Below, in pieces: positions 1 through 6,022 of a stretch of 6,744 nucleotides of DNA. Made by a program: the position numbers and the translations under genes. The notes under the pieces are model-generated. The model was not told where the DNA came from. It saw nothing but the letters and a program-made list of their open reading frames with translations, and did not search any database. Origin of the DNA: JAICLV01 sp036380925 (GTDB taxonomy: Bacteria > Actinomycetota > Actinomycetes > Acidothermales > Acidothermaceae). The first letter of the stretch is position 1. Each line of letters opens with the position of its first letter. The DNA lies in contig DASVDW010000056.1 of assembly GCA_036380925.1 (NCBI GenBank), positions 1 to 6,744 on the forward strand, read 5' to 3'.

Positions 1-1
1 T

Positions 2-367
2 CCCGTCGCGCGCGCGATCGTCGACGACGATGTGTTGATCGGGCGGTCCACGCACGACGTCGCGCAAGTCGACGCCGCGGCCGTCGAGGAAGGCGTCGAC
101 TACTTCTGCGTCGGTCCCTGCTGGCCGACACCGACCAAACCCGGTCGACCGGCGCCCGGCCTCGACCTCCTGCGGCACGCCGCGGCGTTGCCGACCGATC
201 GGCCGTGGTTCGCCATCGGTGGCATCGACTTGACGAACCTCGACCAAGTGATTCGGGCCGGCGCCCGCCGTGTGGTCGTCGTCCGGGCCATCACCGACGC
301 GGCTGATCCTGGAGCGGCGGCTTCGGAATTCGCCAACCGATTGCGAACCGCGCTACCGGTACCCTGA
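2..367 (+). CDS. thiE: Thiamine phosphate synthase, C-terminal part (5' truncated)
   Basis: The frame is already open at base 2, so the gene starts upstream of the window. The 121 visible residues are the C-terminal half or more of a protein that is usually a little over 200 residues. ThiE joins the pyrimidine HMP-PP to the thiazole phosphate to make thiamine monophosphate, in the cytoplasm. Visible family signatures of the TIM barrel are the IGRSTHD strand-loop (about residues 13-19 of the fragment), the phosphate-binding GPCWPTPTKPGRP loop, the FAIGGI strand, and the final barrel strand with the VVVVRAI segment. The sequence ends in LPVP and a TGA stop. The next gene, metF, starts 4 nt after this stop, so the two are probably cotranscribed. 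The family call is secure from these motifs. The start and any upstream thi genes cannot be seen. Confidence 0.93.
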   Translation, partial: PVARAIVDDDVLIGRSTHDVAQVDAAAVEEGVDYFCVGPCWPTPTKPGRPAPGLDLLRHAAALPTDRPWFAIGGIDLTNLDQVIRAGARRVVVVRAITDAADPGAAASEFANRLRTALPVP

Positions 368-371
368 GGGC

Positions 372-1286
372 ATGTCATTGGGTCGCGCGTCGGTGTTGAG
401 CGATCGCGCGAGCACGATCAAAGAGCTGCTGGCCAAGGGCGGCCACTCGTTCTCCTTCGAGTTCTTCCCACCGAAAACCCCGGTGGGAGAGCGGTCGTTG
501 TTCCAAGCGCTGCGCGAACTAGAGCAGTTGCGGCCGACTTTCGTGTCCGTCACGTATGGCGCCGGAGGGTCCACCCGCGACACCACGGTGCGCATCACGG
601 AGCGGATCGCGACGGAGACCACGCTCACCCCCGTGGGGCATCTCACCGCGGTGAACCAGTCCATTTCCGAGCTGCGCCGGGTGGTCGGCCAGTACGCGGA
701 CGCCGGCGTGCGCAACATGCTGGCCTTGCGCGGCGACCCACCGGGCGATGTGAACGCCGATTGGGTGCCCCATCCGCAGGGCCTGCGCTACGCCGAGGAA
801 TTGGTGCGGCTGGTCAAGTCGTCGGGCGACTTCTGCGTCGGCGTCGCGGCGTTTCCGCGGATGCATCCCCGCTCCGCCTCCGTCGCCGACGACACCCGCC
901 ACTTCGTGCGCAAGTGCGAGGCGGGAGCCGATTTCGCCATCACCCAGATGTTCTTCTCAGCGGGCGACTACCTAAGACTGCGCGACCGCGTTGCGGCGGC
1001 CGGCTGCGAGGTGCCCATCATCCCCGGCATCATGCCGCTCACGTCCATCGCCCAAATCGAGCGGTTCGCGGTGCTGTCAGGCGAGCTCCCCGCCGCGCTG
1101 GCCGAAAAGCTGATGGCGGTGGCCGACGACGCCGACGCGGTCCGCGCGGTCGGCGTGGAGGCGGCCACCCGGTTGTGCGACGAGTTGCTCGCCGCGGACG
1201 CGCCCGGTCTGCACTTCTACACGCTGAACAAGTCGACCGCGACGCGCGACATCTACCAAAACCTGGGGCTGGCCGACCTCGCGTGA
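372..1286 (+). CDS. metF: 5,10-methylenetetrahydrofolate reductase
   Basis: 304 residues, close to the usual size of bacterial MetF (about 300). The enzyme is an FAD-dependent TIM barrel that reduces 5,10-methylene-THF to 5-methyl-THF, the methyl donor for methionine synthesis. Signatures in order: SFEFFPPKT (28-36) with the catalytic Glu30, FVSVTYGAGGSTRDTT (57-72), ALRGDPP (118-124) with the flavin/folate-contacting Asp122, CEAGADFAITQMFF (182-195) with Gln192, PIIPGIMP (215-222) and GLHFYTLNKST (279-289). All expected active-site residues are present. Start choice: ATG 372 lies only 1 nt after a GAGGG stretch (366-370), too close for an ideal ribosome site, while an in-frame TTG at 378 would be 7 nt away. 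I keep ATG because the N-terminal MSLGRAS...DRA resembles what I recall of actinobacterial MetF, and coupling to thiE termination could make up for the spacing. The open frame extends upstream to a GTG at 270, but that would overlap thiE by 98 nt. Confidence 0.95.
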   Translation: MSLGRASVLSDRASTIKELLAKGGHSFSFEFFPPKTPVGERSLFQALRELEQLRPTFVSVTYGAGGSTRDTTVRITERIATETTLTPVGHLTAVNQSISELRRVVGQYADAGVRNMLALRGDPPGDVNADWVPHPQGLRYAEELVRLVKSSGDFCVGVAAFPRMHPRSASVADDTRHFVRKCEAGADFAITQMFFSAGDYLRLRDRVAAAGCEVPIIPGIMPLTSIAQIERFAVLSGELPAALAEKLMAVADDADAVRAVGVEAATRLCDELLAADAPGLHFYTLNKSTATRDIYQNLGLADLA

Positions 1287-1355
1287 CGCACTCGCGCGGA
1301 ACCGGTTGCGGTTCGGCGGCGTCCAACCGGCGTTTCCAACTCGTCGGAGGCCGCC

Positions 1356-2144
1356 ATGAACCTCACCATCCCGCTTCGCCCGCTCGCCGTCGGCGCCGCG
1401 GTCGCAGTCGTCGTCGTCGGCGCCTACGCGCTCGGCAACGCCGGTCGCCCCGCGTCGGCCGCGCCGGCGCCGTCCAGTCCCGCAGGAGACGCCGCGCCGT
1501 CCGCTGGTTCCACGACCAGTGGGATCAGCGTCAGCGGCGTCGGACGGGTCACCGGCAAACCCAACCTGCTCCGCCTGCAAACCTCGATCGACGTCGTGCG
1601 ACCCGACGTGGAGGCAGCCCTGCAGCAGGCAAACTCGACGATGGCCAAGGTGCAGGCCAAGTTGAAAGCGGACGGCGTCGCGGCCGCCGACCTGCAAACG
1701 TCTGGCCTGTCCATCCAGCCGCACTACTCCTACACCGGCAACTCGTCGAAGCTTGACGGCTACGAGGTCACCGAGAACCTGTCCGTCGTGCTACGCGACC
1801 TGGCCAAGGCGGGCTCGACGATCTCCGACGCCGCCCAGGTCGGCGGCAACGCGCTGCAGCTGGGCGGGGCCACGCTCGACTTGGACGAGGACGACGCGCT
1901 GATCGCGCAGGCCCGCGAGAAGGCGTTCGCCGACGCCAAAGCGAAGGCCGCCGGGTACGCCGCCGCGGCCGGCCGTTCGCTCGGCGCTGTGCTGAGCATC
2001 TCGGAAAGCACCCAGTCCCAGCCGCAACCCTTCCCCTACAAGAACATGCCGATGGCGGCGTCCGCCGCCGGAGCTCCGGTCCCGATCGAAGCGGGCTCCC
2101 AGGACGTGACCGTCACCGTGTCGGTGGTGTGGGCGATGGGTTAG
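1356..2144 (+). CDS. SIMPL (DUF541) domain protein, membrane-anchored or secreted
   Basis: 262 residues. The N-terminus has a short basic lead (Arg8) and a hydrophobic stretch at about 10-27 (AVGAAVAVVVVGAYALG). An Ala/Pro/Ser/Gly-rich linker follows (about 28-56). There is no cysteine anywhere, so it is not a lipoprotein. It is either cleaved and exported or held by the N-terminal helix. From about residue 57 the protein reads as a SIMPL/DUF541 domain: the opening strand ISVSGVGRVTGKPN, a helix VEAALQQANSTMAKVQAKLKA, the segment LQTSGLSIQPHYSY followed by GYEVTENLSVVLRDL, a helix rich in Ala and Lys (AREKAFADAKAKAAGYA), then GRSLGAVLSISE and a closing strand DVTVTVSVVWAMG. The family has no single agreed biochemical function. 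A GGAGG Shine-Dalgarno sequence (1346-1350) sits 5 nt before the ATG. The 69-nt gap after metF suggests at least independent translation. The role here is unknown, and nothing in the protein links it to folate or flavin metabolism. Confidence 0.87.
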   Translation: MNLTIPLRPLAVGAAVAVVVVGAYALGNAGRPASAAPAPSSPAGDAAPSAGSTTSGISVSGVGRVTGKPNLLRLQTSIDVVRPDVEAALQQANSTMAKVQAKLKADGVAAADLQTSGLSIQPHYSYTGNSSKLDGYEVTENLSVVLRDLAKAGSTISDAAQVGGNALQLGGATLDLDEDDALIAQAREKAFADAKAKAAGYAAAAGRSLGAVLSISESTQSQPQPFPYKNMPMAASAAGAPVPIEAGSQDVTVTVSVVWAMG

Positions 2145-2207
2145 TCCGTCCGCCTTGGTCCAGCCTCCGACGCCGGCCCGGTGTGCGACACTGAACCCGC
2201 ACAGCAA

Positions 2208-2347
2208 CGCGCGCTCCGGGGTCGGTGCAAGTCCGAACCGGCGGTTACAGTCCGCGACCCGGTTGGCCAGGCGACAGCCCAGCCACCCGGTGGAGCCGGT
2301 GAAACTCCGGCACCGACGGTGAAAGTCCGGATGGGAGGCAGCGCGCG
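2208..2347 (+). ncRNA. FMN riboswitch (RFN element)
   Basis: Classic RFN element upstream of ribD that binds FMN and represses riboflavin synthesis. Closing helix P1 is a perfect 8-bp pairing of CGCGCGCT (2208-2215) with AGCGCGCG (2340-2347). P2 is TCGG/CCGA (2222-2225 with 2233-2236) around loop TGCAAGT. P3 is GCGG/CCGC (2241-2244 with 2252-2255) around TTACAGT. P5 is GCCGG/CCGGC (2295-2299 with 2307-2311) around TGAAACT. P6 has the loop TGAAAGT (2320-2326) and is followed by the conserved CCGGATGGGAG. The variable P4 arm occupies about 2257-2293. All conserved blocks (ACCGGCGGT, AGTCCGCGA, CCGACGGTGAAAGTCCGGATGGGAG) are recognisable. The 63 nt between the previous stop and P1 must hold the operon promoter if the operon is separately transcribed, but I see no clear -35/-10 pair there; a GACACT hexamer at 2187-2192 is a weak candidate -10. 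Confidence 0.96.
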
Positions 2348-2430
2348 GGCGGTCCGTGCGCGTGTGCGCGCCGGGCTCGTTCGCCGTCGCCTCCGAACGC
2401 TCCGGCTCGCGCCCCACGCGAGGAGACCGG
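2344..2430 (+). promoter_or_regulatory. Riboswitch expression platform: ribD SD-sequestering hairpin with competing anti-sequestor
   Basis: The ribD Shine-Dalgarno AGGAGA (2421-2426) lies 4 nt before the ATG at 2431. CTCGCG (2406-2411) pairs with CGCGAG (2417-2422) across a CCCCA loop. CCGG (2402-2405) then pairs with CCGG (2427-2430), so the SD sits partly in the stem and partly as a GAGA bulge. The 5' arm can instead pair with upstream RNA: 2343-2350 (GCGCGGGC) matches 2405-2412 over 8 bp with one G-U. That upstream segment shares 2343-2347 with the 3' strand of P1. The two states are therefore mutually exclusive. FMN-stabilised P1 would free the arm to hide the SD, and without FMN the arm is held upstream. 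A small hairpin (2358-2362 with 2367-2371) lies between. No T-run follows any hairpin, so translational rather than termination control is inferred. The pairings are seen by eye; in GC-rich DNA some could be chance. Confidence 0.5.
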
Positions 2431-3456
2431 ATGTCGTCCGCCACGGAACGCGAGATCGCGGCGATGCGCCACGCGATCACGCTCGCCGAGCGCGGACGCG
2501 GTTTGACCAGCCCCAACCCCATCGTCGGTTGCGTGATCTTGGACGGCGGCGGGCGCGTCGTCGGCGAGGGGTTCCATGAGCACGCCGGTGGCCCGCACGC
2601 CGAGGTCGCCGCCCTCGCCGCCGCCGGCCCGCGCGCCCACGGTGGCGCCGCGGTCGTGACGCTGGAACCCTGCCGGCACACCGGACGCACCGGCCCGTGC
2701 ACGCAAGCCCTCATCGACGCCGGCGTCGACCGCGTCGTCTACGCCACCTCCGACCCGTCGTCGGCCGCGGGTGGCGGCGCCGACGAACTGCGGGCCGCCG
2801 GCGTCGACGTGCTCGGCGGCGTGCTCGCCGACGAGGTCGCCCGGTCGAACGAAGCGTGGCTGCACTTCGCCCGCACCGGCAGGCCTTTCGTCACCTGGAA
2901 GTTCGCCGCCACGCTGGACGGTCGCACCGCCGCGGCCGACGGCACCAGCCGTTGGATTACCAGCGAAGCAGCCCGGGCCGACGTGCACCGGCTCCGTGCT
3001 CAACACGACGCCGTCATGGTCGGCGCCGGCACCGCGCTGATCGACGATCCGGCGCTCACCGTTCGCGGCGCTGTCTCGACGTCGAGACAGCCGCTGAGGG
3101 TTGTGGTCGGACGACGCGACGTCCCGTCGTCCGCGAAGGTGTTCGATGACGCCGCACCCACGTTGATTGTCAAAGAGCACGATCCCGACCTCGTGCTGAA
3201 GACGCTGGCCGAACGCGACGTCGTCAGCGTGCTGCTTGAAGGCGGCGCCACGTTGGCCGCCGCCTTCATGGCCGCCGGCCGGATCGACAAGGTGGTCGCT
3301 TATCTCGCTCCGGCGTTTCTCGGCGCTGGACCGCCAGCCCTCGGCGACGCGGGGATAGCCACGATCGGCGACATCGTGCGATGGCGTCTCGACGACGTCG
3401 AGCTTGTCGGCGGCGACCTGCGGATCACCGCCCGACCGAAGAAGGCAGGGGAGTAG
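2431..3456 (+). CDS. ribD: Bifunctional diaminohydroxyphosphoribosylaminopyrimidine deaminase / 5-amino-6-(5-phosphoribosylamino)uracil reductase
   Basis: 341 residues, slightly shorter than the common length of about 360. It performs the second and third steps of the GTP branch of riboflavin synthesis: zinc-dependent deamination of the pyrimidine, then NADPH-dependent reduction of the ribosyl side chain. The deaminase domain (about 1-145) has SPNPIVGCVI (27-36), the zinc and proton-shuttle motif His56-Ala57-Glu58, and PCRHTGRTGPC (80-90) with zinc ligands Cys81 and Cys90. The reductase domain (about 150-338) has RPFVTWKFAATLDGRTA (151-167), SRWITSEAARADVHRLRA (173-190), VMVGAGTALIDDPALTVR (195-212) and the nucleotide-binding LLEGGATLAAAF (268-279). 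The start is fixed by the AGGAGA SD 4 nt upstream. An in-frame GTG at 2356 lies inside the riboswitch leader and would add unrelated residues. A perfect 22-nt palindrome encodes residues 214-221, in the loop after LTVR. First gene of the FMN-regulated operon. Confidence 0.95.
   Translation: MSSATEREIAAMRHAITLAERGRGLTSPNPIVGCVILDGGGRVVGEGFHEHAGGPHAEVAALAAAGPRAHGGAAVVTLEPCRHTGRTGPCTQALIDAGVDRVVYATSDPSSAAGGGADELRAAGVDVLGGVLADEVARSNEAWLHFARTGRPFVTWKFAATLDGRTAAADGTSRWITSEAARADVHRLRAQHDAVMVGAGTALIDDPALTVRGAVSTSRQPLRVVVGRRDVPSSAKVFDDAAPTLIVKEHDPDLVLKTLAERDVVSVLLEGGATLAAAFMAAGRIDKVVAYLAPAFLGAGPPALGDAGIATIGDIVRWRLDDVELVGGDLRITARPKKAGE
3070..3091. repeat. Perfect 22-nt palindrome inside ribD
   Basis: The 11-nt half-site GCTGTCTCGAC (3070-3080) is followed directly by its exact reverse complement GTCGAGACAGC (3081-3091), with no spacer and no mismatch. 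The next flanking pair (3069/3092) does not match, so the symmetry ends sharply. It encodes AVSTSRQP (residues 214-221 of RibD), including one AGA arginine codon, which is rare in this GC-rich sequence. The position is the variable loop between the LTVR motif and the following QPLRVVVG strand. It could be a protein-binding site, a small palindromic insertion or coincidence. No second copy was noticed in the window. Confidence 0.85.
3447..3453 (+). promoter_or_regulatory. Ribosome binding site deciding the ribE GTG start
   Basis: AGGGGAG at the very end of ribD, 6 nt before the GTG at 3460, is a strong Shine-Dalgarno. It supports the GTG as the start of ribE, as does the N-terminus MFTGIVEE that results. 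The site overlaps the last ribD codons, so it is read by the ribosome finishing ribD. Confidence 0.8.
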
Positions 3457-3459
3457 CCT

Positions 3460-4089
3460 GTGTTCACCGGGATTGTCGAAGAGTTGGGCACGATAACCGC
3501 CGTCGCGCCGACCGCCACCGGCGCCGACGTCGCGGCTCGATTTGAGATCGCCGGCCCGCTCGTCACAACCGACGTCGCGGCCGGTGACTCGATCGCGGTG
3601 TCGGGCGTGTGCCTCACCGTCGTCGATTCGGCTGACGGTCGCTTTGTCACCGACGTGATGCGCGAAACGCTCGAGCGCAGCACTCTCGGCAGCGCGACCC
3701 CCGGCACCCCGGTGAACTTGGAGCGGTCGGTCACCCTGCAGACCCGGCTCGGCGGTCACCTGGTGCAAGGACACGTCGACGGCACGGGCCGCGTCGCGGC
3801 CCGCGAGCGCACGCCGCAGTGGGACGTCGTCCGAGTTGAAATCCCGCCCGGTCTGGCGAAATACGTGGTGGAGAAGGGGTCGATCGCCGTCGACGGCGTC
3901 TCGCTGACGGTGGTCAGCTCGGACGCCGCGGGCTTCACCGTGAGCCTTATCCCCACGACGCTGCAGCGCACCACGCTCGGCGCGAAGCGGGTGGGCGATC
4001 CGGTCAACCTCGAGGTCGACGTCATGGCGAAGTACGCGGAGCGATTGCTTCTCGCGCATGGCCTCGAAATCAGCGGTGGTGTGGCGTGA
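3460..4089 (+). CDS. ribE: Riboflavin synthase, alpha chain
   Basis: 209 residues, typical for the family (about 200-215). It dismutates two molecules of 6,7-dimethyl-8-ribityllumazine to riboflavin plus the diaminouracil, the last step of the pathway, as a cytoplasmic trimer. The name ribE follows the E. coli-style scheme; some actinobacterial work calls the same gene ribB or ribC. The N-terminal lumazine-binding barrel starts with the diagnostic MFTGIVEELG (1-10) and has VSGVCLTVV (47-55). The linker carries GGHLVQGHVDGTG (98-110). The second barrel has SIAVDGVSLTV (141-151) and ends with VNLEVDVMAKYAERLL (182-197). The gene starts with GTG, 3 nt after the ribD stop. Its TGA stop overlaps the GTG start of the next gene (GTGA, 4 nt), which points to coupled translation. 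No key residue appears to be missing. Confidence 0.96.
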   Translation: MFTGIVEELGTITAVAPTATGADVAARFEIAGPLVTTDVAAGDSIAVSGVCLTVVDSADGRFVTDVMRETLERSTLGSATPGTPVNLERSVTLQTRLGGHLVQGHVDGTGRVAARERTPQWDVVRVEIPPGLAKYVVEKGSIAVDGVSLTVVSSDAAGFTVSLIPTTLQRTTLGAKRVGDPVNLEVDVMAKYAERLLLAHGLEISGGVA

Positions 4090-4778
4090 ACTGGCTCTAC
4101 AACGCCCAGCTGCACGTCGCGCATCACGGCATCTACTACCGGGAGATCATCGGCAACCTGCTCGGCCTCATTTCCGCGGTTGGCGGCATGCGGCGCCGAG
4201 TGTGGGCATGGCCGATCGGCATCGTCGGCAACGTCTTCTTGTTCACGGTTTTCATGGGAAACGCGTTCGGCGACTCGACGCAGGCCCCATTGCTCGGCCA
4301 GGCCGGCCGGCAGATTTTCTTCATTGTCACCAGTGTTTACGGCTGGCAGCGGTGGGCGAGCACCCGCCGCTCGGCTCCCGACGCGGTCGCGGTCTCACCG
4401 CGGTGGGCGGCGCCGATGGAGCGCGCCGGCTACCTCGTCACCGCCGCGATCGCGATCGCCGTCTGCTATGTCGTCTTCCGCGCGATCGGCGCCGGATTCC
4501 CGGTGCAGTGGTGGTATTACCTCGCCGACTCCTGGATTTTCGTCGGCTCGATGGTCGCGACGTTCGCGATGGCCCGCGGCTGGATCGACTTCTGGCTTTG
4601 TTGGATCGCGGTCGACGTCGTCGGCGTCCCCGAGTTGATTCACTTCGCCTACTATCCCTCCGCGACGCTGTACGCCATCTACGCCGGCTTCGTCATTTGG
4701 GGCTTTTTCGTGTGGCGTCGGGTCGCCCGCGCGGAGGCTCGCGCGCCGCTCACGCCGCTCCAAGAGGCGGTGGGCTGA
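4086..4778 (+). CDS. ribM: PnuC/RibM-family membrane transporter, probable riboflavin importer
   Basis: 230 residues, strongly hydrophobic, with about seven likely membrane segments (near 22-35, 40-58, 74-90, 113-133, 143-162, 166-183 and 190-209). PnuC-family signs are WPIGIVGNV (42-50), YGWQRW (85-90), an Asp before a helix (DSWIFVG, 148-154), the aromatic WIDFW (166-170), which fits the W-X3-W motif of PnuC proteins, and a late TLYAIYAGFVIWGFFVW segment (194-210). PnuC proteins carry nicotinamide riboside, but actinobacterial homologues inside rib operons (RibM, also called PnuX) transport riboflavin by facilitated diffusion. The location here, between ribE and ribBA under an FMN riboswitch, argues for riboflavin; the symbol rests on that context. 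The GTG start overlaps the ribE stop by 4 nt and has only a weak GGTGGT (4075-4080) before it, so translation probably depends on ribE. The tail 211-230 is likely soluble. Confidence 0.85.
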   Translation: MNWLYNAQLHVAHHGIYYREIIGNLLGLISAVGGMRRRVWAWPIGIVGNVFLFTVFMGNAFGDSTQAPLLGQAGRQIFFIVTSVYGWQRWASTRRSAPDAVAVSPRWAAPMERAGYLVTAAIAIAVCYVVFRAIGAGFPVQWWYYLADSWIFVGSMVATFAMARGWIDFWLCWIAVDVVGVPELIHFAYYPSATLYAIYAGFVIWGFFVWRRVARAEARAPLTPLQEAVG

Positions 4779-6022
4779 TGTTCGACTCGATTGAGCAGGC
4801 GATCTCCGACATCGCGGCGGGCAAGCCGGTGATCGTCGTCGACGACGCCGATCGGGAGAACGAGGGCGACTTGGTGGCCGCGGCGTCCAAAGCGACTCCC
4901 GAGCTCATCGCGTTCATGGTGCGCCACACCAGCGGGGTCGTGTGCGTGCCGATGGAAGGCAAGACCCTCGACCGCCTCGGCCTGCCGCCGATGACCGTGC
5001 GCAACGAGGACCGCAAGCAGACCGCGTACACCGTCTCGGTCGACGCCAGAAACGGCATCACCACCGGGATTTCGGCGGCAGATCGGGCGCACACCGTGCG
5101 CGCTCTCGCCGACTCCGCGACCGAGCCGTACGAGCTCACCCGACCCGGCCACGTGTTCCCGCTTCGCGCGGTCGACGGCGGTGTGCTGCGGCGCACCGGT
5201 CACACCGAGGCGGCGGTCGACCTCGCTCGCCTCGCCGGCCTCACGCCCGCGGGCGTGATCAGCGAGATCGTCGACGATGACGGTTCGATGGCTCGGGTGC
5301 CGAGGCTTCACCAGTTCGCCGACACCTACGGACTGTCGATGATCTCGATCGCGGATCTGGTCGCCTATCGCCGTCGGCACGAGTCGACCATCGAGCGGGT
5401 GGTCGAGGCACGGCTTCCCACCGCGCACGGCGTGTGGCGAGCCGTGGGTTATCGCAGCACGCTCGACGGCTCCGAACTCGTCGCGCTGGTCATGGGCGAG
5501 ATCGGGGATGGCGAGAACGTCCTGGTGCGCGCGCATTCCGAGTGCCTCACAGGAGACGTCTTCGGGTCGTTGCGCTGCGACTGCGGCCCGCAACTCGACG
5601 CGGCCATGTCGATCATCGGCGCCGAGGGACGCGGAGTTGTGCTGTACATCCGGGGGCATGAGGGTCGCGGGATTGGTCTGCTCAGCAAGCTTTTCGCGTA
5701 CCGGCTGCAAGACGCGGGCGCCGACACCGTCGACGCGAACCTCGAATTGGGCTTGCCTGCCGACGCGCGCGACTACGGCACGGGCGCGCAGGTGCTCGTC
5801 GACCTCGGCGTGAAATCCATGCGGTTGCTCACGAACAACCCCGCGAAGCGCGCCGGCCTCGAGGGATGGGGGCTCACGGTCGTCGGACGCGTTTCGCTGC
5901 CGACGCACGCGACTCCCGATAATCTCCGCTATCTGATGACCAAGCGCGACCGCATGGGCCACGACCTGCAGCTGCCGGCGGAACTTCCCATCGTCGACGA
6001 TCAGACCGGAGGGCTGTCATGA
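4778..6022 (+). CDS. ribBA: Bifunctional 3,4-dihydroxy-2-butanone-4-phosphate synthase / GTP cyclohydrolase II
   Basis: 414 residues, normal for the fused enzyme. It supplies both entry compounds of the pathway: DHBP from ribulose-5-phosphate, and the pyrimidine precursor from GTP. The RibB domain (about 1-200) has the acidic loop DDADRENEGD (22-31), RHTSGVVCVP (49-58), GITTGISAADRAHT (93-106), the RRTGHTEAAVDLARLAG block (138-154) and ISEIVDDDGSMAR (161-173). The RibA domain (about 207-400) has the zinc ligands Cys256, Cys267 and Cys269 in ECLTGDVFGSLRCDCG (C-X10-C-X-C), RGHEGRGIGLLSKL (292-305), DANLELGLPADARDYG (319-334), LLTNNPAKRAGLEG (350-363) and DNLRYLMTKRDRMGH (381-395). Both halves look catalytically complete. 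The ATG shares one base with the ribM stop (TGATG), with AAGAGG (4762-4767) 10 nt upstream. The frame stays open upstream to about 4058, but that region is occupied by ribM in another frame. Confidence 0.96.
   Translation: MFDSIEQAISDIAAGKPVIVVDDADRENEGDLVAAASKATPELIAFMVRHTSGVVCVPMEGKTLDRLGLPPMTVRNEDRKQTAYTVSVDARNGITTGISAADRAHTVRALADSATEPYELTRPGHVFPLRAVDGGVLRRTGHTEAAVDLARLAGLTPAGVISEIVDDDGSMARVPRLHQFADTYGLSMISIADLVAYRRRHESTIERVVEARLPTAHGVWRAVGYRSTLDGSELVALVMGEIGDGENVLVRAHSECLTGDVFGSLRCDCGPQLDAAMSIIGAEGRGVVLYIRGHEGRGIGLLSKLFAYRLQDAGADTVDANLELGLPADARDYGTGAQVLVDLGVKSMRLLTNNPAKRAGLEGWGLTVVGRVSLPTHATPDNLRYLMTKRDRMGHDLQLPAELPIVDDQTGGLS

Noticed and set aside
270..371. Upstream in-frame GTG for metF
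   Set aside because: Would overlap thiE by 98 nt and add residues with no similarity to MetF.
1299..1314. Small inverted repeat GAACC/GGTTC after metF, possible terminator
   Set aside because: Only 5 bp with a 6-nt loop, and no T-tract follows. Too weak to call in GC-rich sequence.
761..1756. Forward open frame across metF and the SIMPL gene in another frame
   Set aside because: Arg/Gly/Ala-rich frame-shift shadow that spans two real genes and their gap; no domain.
2155..2192. TTGGTC and GACACT as a promoter pair for the rib operon
   Set aside because: The two hexamers are 26 nt apart, too far for a standard sigma-70 promoter, and neither is a good match to consensus.
2356..2430. Upstream in-frame GTG for ribD
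   Set aside because: Lies in the riboswitch expression platform. The ATG at 2431 has a clean SD and gives the normal RibD N-terminus.
2245..4059. Very long open frame on the reverse strand (about 600 codons) opposite ribD and ribE
   Set aside because: Antisense to two confidently identified genes and to the riboswitch. It has no recognisable domain, is rich in Arg, Gly and Asp as expected from reading GC-rich codons backwards, and shows no family motif.
4679..5962. Reverse-strand open frame opposite ribBA (about 427 codons)
   Set aside because: Shadow of ribBA in GC-rich DNA; low-complexity Arg/His/Asp/Val composition without motifs.
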